Positions 61,650 through 64,000 of a DNA stretch of 64,000 nt are shown here, piece after piece. The stretch lies in the NCBI GenBank assembly GCA_020630715.1, contig JAHDIQ010000008.1:87003-151002 (forward strand), read 5' to 3'. The translations under genes were made by a program, and so were the position numbers. Source of the DNA: Nonlabens sp. (GTDB lineage: Bacteria; Bacteroidota; Bacteroidia; Flavobacteriales; Flavobacteriaceae). Positions within the stretch are counted from its first letter, which is position 1. Every line of letters starts with the position of its first letter. Below the pieces are notes generated by a model that was not told the DNA's origin, ran no database searches, and saw only the letters and a program-made list of their open reading frames with translations.

Positions 61650-62351
61650 ATGGAAAATCAAATACTTATTGTAGAGGACGATTTAGATATTGTAGACCTC
61701 TTAGAGATTCATATGAAAGATCTGAATGCACAGGTCGAAAGTGTTACAGATGGTGAGATGGCATTGCAAAAAGCAAAAGCAAACGACTACGATTTGATCT
61801 TATTAGACCTTTCTATTCCTAAAATTAATGGCGTTGAGGTCTGTAGGGAGATACGTAAAACTAAGAACACTCCTATAATAATGGTTACCGCTAGGACTGA
61901 GGAGATCGATAAAGTATTAGGTCTAGAAATAGGAGCAGATGATTATATCACAAAGCCGTTTTCAATAAGAGAGTTAAAAGCACGCGCCAAAGCTGTTATG
62001 CGAAGAAGTGATCAAACGATTCATCAAAATGAAAATGCTAAATCGAAGCCTTTGGATTTTGGCGAGTTGAAAATTAATGTGGAGATGCGTAGGGTTACTA
62101 TTAATGACGTTAAGATTGAATTATCACCTAAAGAGTTTGATCTTTTGGTTTTATTAGCTAGTCATCCTGGTCGTAGCTATAGTAGATCAGAGTTATTAGA
62201 TGTAATATGGGGTTATAATTTTTCAGGTTATGAACACACCGTTAATTCTCATATCAACAGGTTACGTGCTAAAATTGAGCCTGACATGGGCAACCCTAGT
62301 TATGTACTTACCACATGGGGAATAGGATATAGATTTAATGAAGAAGCTTAA
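61650..62351 (+). CDS. OmpR/PhoB-family response regulator
   Basis: The 233-residue product has a receiver domain with acidic pair at 10-11, phosphoacceptor Asp53 (LILLDLSIPKINGVEV) and the conserved Lys in DDYITKPFS, and a winged-helix DNA-binding domain (LSPKEFDLLVLLASHPGRSYSR in part; YEHTVNSHINRLRAKIE; VLTTWGIGYRF). It lies 2 bases upstream of the kinase gene. Confidence 0.95.
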   Translation: MENQILIVEDDLDIVDLLEIHMKDLNAQVESVTDGEMALQKAKANDYDLILLDLSIPKINGVEVCREIRKTKNTPIIMVTARTEEIDKVLGLEIGADDYITKPFSIRELKARAKAVMRRSDQTIHQNENAKSKPLDFGELKINVEMRRVTINDVKIELSPKEFDLLVLLASHPGRSYSRSELLDVIWGYNFSGYEHTVNSHINRLRAKIEPDMGNPSYVLTTWGIGYRFNEEA

Positions 62352-62353
62352 TT

Positions 62354-63841
62354 ATGAAAAAACAATCTACTCTTACACCTAAGCTCGTATTCAAATTATG
62401 GCTAGCAGTTGCAATTTTAATTCTAGGTATGGCAGTATGTTATATCCTGGTCACCAACTACTTTTCTAATAAACATCATTTAGCAACTGAACAGCGCATT
62501 CACGCTCCATTAGCACAGCATCTGATTGACGAAAAATTTGCAGAGGCTGCTCCTTTTTCACCAGATGGAACTGTCAATAAGGCCATATTTGGTGATTTGA
62601 TGCATGATATGATGGCGGTAAATAGAAGCATTGAGGTTTATTTGTTGAGTATTAAGGGTGAAGTTTTGCATTCTGTAGTTTTAGATCACGATCCTAAGAA
62701 TCCCTCACAATTTATTGATACTAAACCTATATTAGATTTTATAGCTTCAGATTATAAAGGCTTTTGTTTAGGTGATGATCCTAGAGATATGGAAAATCGT
62801 AAAATTTTCTCTGTAGCGCCGTTTGAGAATAATGGTAAAGAAGGATATATCTATATTATTCTTTCGGGAGAGGCTTATGAAGTCGCCAGTAGTAATATCT
62901 TTAATAAATTCATTAAGAGTTTTGGTATAGGAGCAATAGTGATTACAAGTGTCTTTACAGTTTTAATTGGTTTTGTGTTAATTTGGTTTATTACTCGAAA
63001 TTTAAGAACTATCACTCAAGTTGCTCGCAGATTTAAGGAAGGTGATTTAACTGCTAGAATTGAAAATCCAGAAAAAACAGACATAGCTGTATTTGCTCAT
63101 ACTTTTAATGACATGGCAGAAACTATTAATGATAATCTAGATGAAATTAAATCCGTAGATGAATTAAGAAGGCAATTAATAGCAAATGTATCGCATGATC
63201 TTAGAACGCCATTAGCAATTTTAAAGGGTTATGCTGATACGTTGCAGGAAAAATCAGAACAATTATCTAATTCTGATAAGGCAAAATATTTAAAGGTGAT
63301 TAGTTCTAATAGTGATAAACTCACTAAACTGGTAGAACAACTTTTTGAGTATTCTAAATTAGAGGCAAAACAAATAGAACCGTTAATGGAGCAATTCTCC
63401 ATAACAGATCTGTGCTTAGACCTTGTTACTAAATATGAAATATTAGCAAGAAACAAGAACATAAACATTAGTCTTGAAGTTCATGACAATCAAAACATAT
63501 TGGTTTATGCTGATTTAAGTCTTATAGAGAGAGCATTACAGAATTTATTAGACAATGCACTCAAGTTTACTCTAGATGATGGAGATATAAAGATTCGTTT
63601 ACAACAAAATGATAGGTATTGCGAAATCAGTGTTAATGATTCTGGCATAGGTATATCACCGGAGACACAGTCTACAATTTTTGAACGTTTTAAGCAGGCT
63701 AGCACTGAGTTCTCTAAAAACGGAGCAGGTTTGGGATTGGCAATTGTAAAGAAGATTCTTGAATTACATCATTCAAACATCACTGTTGTAAGTGAAAAAG
63801 AAATAGGAAGTTCCTTTTCCTTTGCTCTTCCTACGGGTTAA
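62354..63841 (+). CDS. Membrane sensor histidine kinase
   Basis: The 495-residue product has an N-terminal membrane segment (LWLAVAILILGMAVCYILVTNYF in part), a periplasmic sensor part of about 150 residues, a second segment (IGAIVITSVFTVLIGFVLIWF in part), a HAMP domain (RRFKEGDLTARIE), a HisKA domain with NVSHDLRTPLAIL (His281), and an ATPase domain (LLDNALKFT, DSGIGISPETQ, GAGLGLAIVKKIL). It forms a pair with the upstream regulator. Signal unknown. Confidence 0.95.
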   Translation: MKKQSTLTPKLVFKLWLAVAILILGMAVCYILVTNYFSNKHHLATEQRIHAPLAQHLIDEKFAEAAPFSPDGTVNKAIFGDLMHDMMAVNRSIEVYLLSIKGEVLHSVVLDHDPKNPSQFIDTKPILDFIASDYKGFCLGDDPRDMENRKIFSVAPFENNGKEGYIYIILSGEAYEVASSNIFNKFIKSFGIGAIVITSVFTVLIGFVLIWFITRNLRTITQVARRFKEGDLTARIENPEKTDIAVFAHTFNDMAETINDNLDEIKSVDELRRQLIANVSHDLRTPLAILKGYADTLQEKSEQLSNSDKAKYLKVISSNSDKLTKLVEQLFEYSKLEAKQIEPLMEQFSITDLCLDLVTKYEILARNKNINISLEVHDNQNILVYADLSLIERALQNLLDNALKFTLDDGDIKIRLQQNDRYCEISVNDSGIGISPETQSTIFERFKQASTEFSKNGAGLGLAIVKKILELHHSNITVVSEKEIGSSFSFALPTG

Positions 63842-63845
63842 TATC

Positions 63846-63859
63846 GCTTTGGCGAAAGC
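63846..63859. repeat. Degenerate copy of the dispersed palindrome after the kinase gene
   Basis: GCTTTGGCGAAAGC differs from the core by one base. The remaining 140 bases to the window end hold no gene I can support, apart from a direct repeat GTGTCATATT at 63954 and 63981. Confidence 0.7.
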
Positions 63860-64000
63860 TAATTAATAGGTGCATTGACGCTTCTGAACGCGAGGATGTT
63901 GATAATTTAAACCTATTTTATTGTCTTTCTGTCTACCTAGTTTAGTATGTTTAGTGTCATATTGGTTTTTTGGCTTACCGGTGTCATATTATATGGGAGT

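Overview
The window is chromosomal DNA from an AT-rich, marine-type member of Flavobacteriia (Bacteroidetes), probably family Flavobacteriaceae. The support is a complete Na+-pumping NADH dehydrogenase operon (nqrA-F), type IX secretion parts (PorT-like protein, Plug protein, a cargo with a C-terminal sorting domain), the TamL lipoprotein form of TamA, DUF3667 and DUF6029 proteins, lipoproteins with S-C or A-C lipoboxes, promoters of the TAnnTTTG type, and an AccD without zinc cysteines. A Nonlabens/Dokdonia-like genus is a guess. I see no rRNA, tRNA, CRISPR array, prophage or plasmid module.

Layout. 1-1430: rpsO-pnp (minus), pnp cut by the window edge. 1431-2001: gene-free stretch full of hairpins. 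2002-2896: lipoprotein plus small membrane protein cassette. 3144-5163: accD and fbaA. 5207-9952: tamL, an rRNA 2'-O-methyltransferase, porT, ubiE/menG. 10169-13574: trkA-trkH and a lipoprotein. 13643-18974: aminotransferase, rsmG, a DUF6029-TlpA pair and a divergent Omp28-like lipoprotein. 19119-22446: pruA, apaG, DUF3667. 22617-23479: a second lipoprotein plus membrane protein cassette, whose first codon appears to be ATA. 23515-24771: T9SS Plug. 24957-31089: nqrABCDEF. 31214-39165: a beta-propeller sensor kinase, a LuxR-type regulator and a 1371-residue repeat protein with a T9SS sorting tail. 39280-44607: sugar transporter, glycosylasparaginase and GH92 mannosidase, which look like an N-glycan salvage locus. 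44878-51813: amidohydrolase, VOC protein, clpP, hydrolase, lipoproteins, cupin, gpmI. 51911-59186: kynurenine-pathway tryptophan catabolism (kynU, kmo, ridA-like, aminomuconate-semialdehyde dehydrogenase), interrupted by a REP-associated transposase between two matching hairpins. 59293-63841: MFS exporter, a duplicated-domain lipoprotein and an OmpR-type two-component system.

The most striking feature is a dispersed perfect palindrome, GCTTTCGCGAAAGC. It occurs exactly 15 times in 64 kb, with four further near copies. The chance expectation for a 14-mer is about 0.0002. Six exact copies lie between genes. Nine lie in-frame inside unrelated conserved genes, where they encode only AFAKA or RFRES and, where I can judge, do not lengthen the protein. 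This looks like selection for a DNA word (uptake signal, chromosome-organising site or protein-binding site) rather than ordinary insertion of a mobile element. I do not know of a described function for it.
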